A DNA stretch of 64,000 bases from Thalassospira lucentensis. Lineage in GTDB: Bacteria; Pseudomonadota; Alphaproteobacteria; Rhodospirillales; Thalassospiraceae. Of this stretch, positions 61,809-64,000 are shown in pieces. The stretch lies in contig NZ_LPVY01000014.1 of the NCBI RefSeq assembly GCF_001613805.1, forward strand, positions 1-64,000, given 5' to 3'. The notes beneath the pieces are model-generated. The model made no database searches. It worked only from the letters and a program-made list of their open reading frames with translations, and was not told the DNA's origin. How positions within the stretch are numbered: position 1 is the first letter of the stretch; every line of letters begins with the position of its first letter. A program made the position numbers and the translations under genes.

Positions 61809-62894
61809 ATGTCAGAAACACCAAAGGCAGCAACCAGTTCAATTCGGATTGCCAAAGGTGACATTGTCCCGAAAATCGTCCTACCCGACACCGCGGGACA
61901 ACCGACCGACCTGACCGATCAGCTGATCGCGGGAAACACACTTGCGCTTTGGTTGCTAGATGACAAACCGACCAAGGAAACATGGCAGGAAATCGACCGG
62001 TTTCTTGATCAGGTCACGGGTTGCGAAACTCTGACTTTTCTGATCATCGGTGGCAAGAAAAGCCCTAGGAAAGCCGCGAAATCAAACGCCAAAGCAACGG
62101 AGCTTTATGACGCGGAAAACGCGGTCAAAAAGCTGTTTGGCGTTACTGGTTCCTCAATGCTTCTGATCGATCCAAATCATCGGCTGGTGTTCAATGCATC
62201 GTTTGCGGATGTTGATGACGGCATTGACGTCTGCAAGGCAATTCACGCCGCAAGTAAATCCGATGTGGTCAATCGTCAGGCGCCGGTGATGTTGCTGCAC
62301 GACATTTTGGAACCTGAACTCTGCGATGCCCTGATCACCTATTGGGAGGCCGGGGAAAAACGGGCGGACGGCGTGTCCCAAGGGGCAGCAAACAGCAGCA
62401 CGGCAAAATCCGATATCAAGAAACGCAACGATGTTGTCCTTTTGGATGAAATGCTGTTCGAGAAAGTCAAAACCCGTATCGTTACGCGCGTCATTCCGGA
62501 ACTGTTCAAGGCCTTCCAGTTCAGAACGGCCAGCATGGAAGCCCTGCGGATCGGATGTTATGACGCAGCCGATCAGGGCCATTTTGGCCGCCATCGGGAT
62601 AACCGCACTGCGTTTACAGCTCATCGGCGATTTGCCGTATCACTAAACCTGAACCCGATCACATATGAAGGCGGGCAGGTCCGTTTTCCGGAATATGGCC
62701 GCAGTCTTTATGCACCACCTGCCGGAGGTGCCGTGATCTTTTCCTGTTCGCTGCTGCATGAAGCAATGCCGGTCACCCAAGGCCGCCGGTTCGGAATTTT
62801 CACCTTCCTGACCGACGAGGCCGGCGCAATCGCGGAACAAAAAATGATCGCCCAACGCCAAGGCCAGATCGCCCCACTTGCGATGAAACGCTGA
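61809..62894 (+). CDS. Redoxin-like/2OG-Fe(II) prolyl-hydroxylase-type fusion
   Basis: A 361-residue protein. The first ~150 residues resemble a redoxin (GDIVPKIVLPDTAGQPTDLTDQL, then SSMLLIDPNHRLVFNA) but lack the peroxidatic TxxC cysteine. The C-terminal domain (about 155-350) has the 2OG-Fe(II) dioxygenase site: HRD in HFGRHRDNRTAF, distal His in LLHEAMPV and Arg in QGRRFGIFTFL. It could hydroxylate an amino acid or protein proline. ATG 61809 is preceded by GGGGGATCAGGGAA. It is 41 bases after dapE and could be its operon partner. Confidence 0.85.
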   Translation: MSETPKAATSSIRIAKGDIVPKIVLPDTAGQPTDLTDQLIAGNTLALWLLDDKPTKETWQEIDRFLDQVTGCETLTFLIIGGKKSPRKAAKSNAKATELYDAENAVKKLFGVTGSSMLLIDPNHRLVFNASFADVDDGIDVCKAIHAASKSDVVNRQAPVMLLHDILEPELCDALITYWEAGEKRADGVSQGAANSSTAKSDIKKRNDVVLLDEMLFEKVKTRIVTRVIPELFKAFQFRTASMEALRIGCYDAADQGHFGRHRDNRTAFTAHRRFAVSLNLNPITYEGGQVRFPEYGRSLYAPPAGGAVIFSCSLLHEAMPVTQGRRFGIFTFLTDEAGAIAEQKMIAQRQGQIAPLAMKR

Positions 62895-62909
62895 TCGGCT
62901 GATCGATCG

Positions 62910-63611
62910 TTAGATAGGGCTTTCAGCGGATTGGCGCACAGCATTCCCCACGCTTTCTTGTGGTGATTTGAGCCGCGGCACGGTTTTTCGCACGGAGTTC
63001 AGGATCAGCTCGGCCGTTTCGTCATCAACAGCCCTGCCAAGCACCATCGCCCCAACCATCATCGACAGCATCGCGGTTGCATTGATGCGGTGTTCCTTAC
63101 CGATTTCATCAAGTGGCGGACTTTCAAACCAGGCATTGGCTTCTTCGCGGGTCATCGGTGCCATGCCCCGTTCCTCAAGGGCCAGTTTCGCGGCAAGCTT
63201 GCCGCATGCCCCGCGAATAACCTTGGAAAAAGCCTTCTGTGCACGTTCGCCCGAACGGGCAACTTCGGTTGAGAGTGTTGGTAATGCACACCCCTTTCCG
63301 GGGTGATGCAGATGCTGATTGGACAGATAAAGCTCAGCGAAGGTAGTGGTCCAATCAAGTCCGAATTTTTCGGCCTTGCGCAAACGCGACAGAACCGGTT
63401 CGCCAAGAAGATCAATGCCGCTTTCGACGGTAGCGACAAACAGGTCCTCCTTGTTTTTGAAATGGGCATAAAACCCACCGCGCGTGAGCCCGGCATCAGC
63501 CATCACCTGATCAATGGTAACATTCTCATAGCCGACCGTTTTGAAAAGCTTGGCCGCCGAGCGGATGATTTTTTGTCGCGTCTTTGGCTTGTGGTCCGGA
63601 CTGTAAGGCAT
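62910..63611 (-). CDS. TetR-family transcriptional repressor
   Basis: A 233-residue repressor with N-terminal helix-turn-helix IIRSAAKLFKTVGYENVTIDQVMADAGLTRGGFYAHFKNKEDLF. The ligand-binding C-terminus includes GCALPTLSTEVARSGERAQKAF, which is also seen in AcrR-like/TetR_C repressors of electrophile-responsive genes. It is divergent from the glutathione S-transferase gene; the 9-base palindrome between them is the likely operator. The inducer is unknown. Confidence 0.9.
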   Translation of the reverse strand: MPYSPDHKPKTRQKIIRSAAKLFKTVGYENVTIDQVMADAGLTRGGFYAHFKNKEDLFVATVESGIDLLGEPVLSRLRKAEKFGLDWTTTFAELYLSNQHLHHPGKGCALPTLSTEVARSGERAQKAFSKVIRGACGKLAAKLALEERGMAPMTREEANAWFESPPLDEIGKEHRINATAMLSMMVGAMVLGRAVDDETAELILNSVRKTVPRLKSPQESVGNAVRQSAESPI

Positions 63612-63660
63612 GCTTTGGCTCCAATCTGTGTGGCTGGAAACAAGGCTCGCACATTTTTAA

Positions 63661-63680
63661 AATATGTTCTTGAACATATT
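63661..63680. promoter_or_regulatory. Operator: 9-base inverted repeat between tetR and GST
   Basis: AATATGTTC TT GAACATATT, perfectly symmetric, centred 60 bases from the repressor start and about 98 from the GST start. It is well placed for a TetR dimer to block both promoters. Confidence 0.8.
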
Positions 63681-63768
63681 ATGTGGTCCGCAATCCTGTT
63701 GGCAAGTTTCGCGCATCAAAGCCCTGTTTTGGTTTCATGCGCGTATCACAGATGCAAAGGATTTTGCG

Positions 63769-64000
63769 ATGTCCGAGGTGATTATTTACGGCATGCCGCG
63801 CAGCAGCCTGTCGCGCACTGTCCGGATTGCCTGTATCGAGAAAGAGATTTCGTTCGCGTTTCGCACCAAGGGCATTCAAACCCCCGGCTCATCCCCTACG
63901 CCCGAATTGCTGCGTTTCAATCCGTTTGGCAAGGTACCGGTTTTGGTACATGACAGTCTGGTACTGTACGAAACAGCCGCGATCTGCCGATATATTGACG
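63769..64000 (+). CDS. Glutathione S-transferase (N-terminal part, cut by window edge)
   Basis: The first 77 residues of a GST. A thioredoxin-fold domain starts MSEVIIYGMPRSSLSRTVRIACIEKEISF, with a Ser in the catalytic turn (PRSSLSRT), then FNPFGKVPVLVHDSLVLYETAAICRYID with the cis-Pro (KVPVL) and the ES/ET glutathione-binding site. The C-terminal helical domain lies beyond the window. It is divergent from the TetR gene and probably under its control, giving a detoxification unit. No stop codon is visible. Confidence 0.85.
   Translation, partial: MSEVIIYGMPRSSLSRTVRIACIEKEISFAFRTKGIQTPGSSPTPELLRFNPFGKVPVLVHDSLVLYETAAICRYID

Overview
The window reads as ordinary chromosome from an alphaproteobacterium. 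Supporting evidence: a SAM-II riboswitch, a fused TrpE-TrpG anthranilate synthase with a Trp leader peptide, an EcfG-type general stress promoter, an ApaG/FolE/MetZ neighbourhood, a short flagellin with a FliD-FliS block, and CHASE2, Cache and EAL signalling proteins. Moderate GC, motility genes, two TrkH paralogues and the marine-type metabolism suggest a Rhodospirillales bacterium, perhaps close to Thalassospira; the genus is a guess. No insertion sequences, prophage, CRISPR array or obvious transferred island were seen. All gene calls, motifs and hairpins were read by eye from the sequence; none was checked by database search.

Layout. 0-10 kb: a glycerophosphodiesterase, a MATE exporter, an unrecognised 420-residue protein, an AraC regulator, a low-molecular-weight phosphatase/fructosamine-kinase pair (probable protein deglycation) followed by a cytochrome c', then folE, apaG and metZ, the last under a SAM-II riboswitch with terminator. 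10-25 kb: a TVP38-type membrane protein overlapping a mercuric-reductase-like flavoprotein, an orphan histidine kinase, tag, a TetR/YciI pair with a strong palindromic operator, two trkH genes flanking purU, a diguanylate cyclase and asd, a nuclease-fold protein lacking key catalytic arginines, and tRNA-Gly(CCC). 24-32 kb: a PQQ-type sugar dehydrogenase, gpt, and a four-gene reverse-strand cluster (TPR-glycosyltransferase, small secreted protein, M48 lipoprotein protease, CHASE2 membrane protein) that is the best candidate for an undescribed system. 32-46 kb: a chemoreceptor, ubiE-ubiB-GNAT, trpF, a voltage-gated K+ channel, the trp attenuator and trpEG, an rRNA/tRNA methyltransferase, a stress-promoter-driven csbD gene, a HugZ-like haem protein, pckA and a solute-binding protein.

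46-58 kb is a reverse-strand motility block: flagellin, fliD, fliS, then an ECF sigma/anti-sigma/periplasmic sensor trio resembling CnrYXH inserted in the middle, then flgD, flgE, a FlgN-like gene, flgK and flgL. An EAL phosphodiesterase lies upstream of flagellin. A 14-base motif occurs upstream of both flagellin and flgD and may be a shared promoter element. 58-64 kb carries a pyrimidine 5'-nucleotidase, dapD and dapE (lysine/peptidoglycan; asd earlier in the window feeds the same pathway), a redoxin-like/prolyl-hydroxylase fusion, and a divergent TetR/glutathione S-transferase pair around a perfect palindrome. The last gene runs off the right edge.
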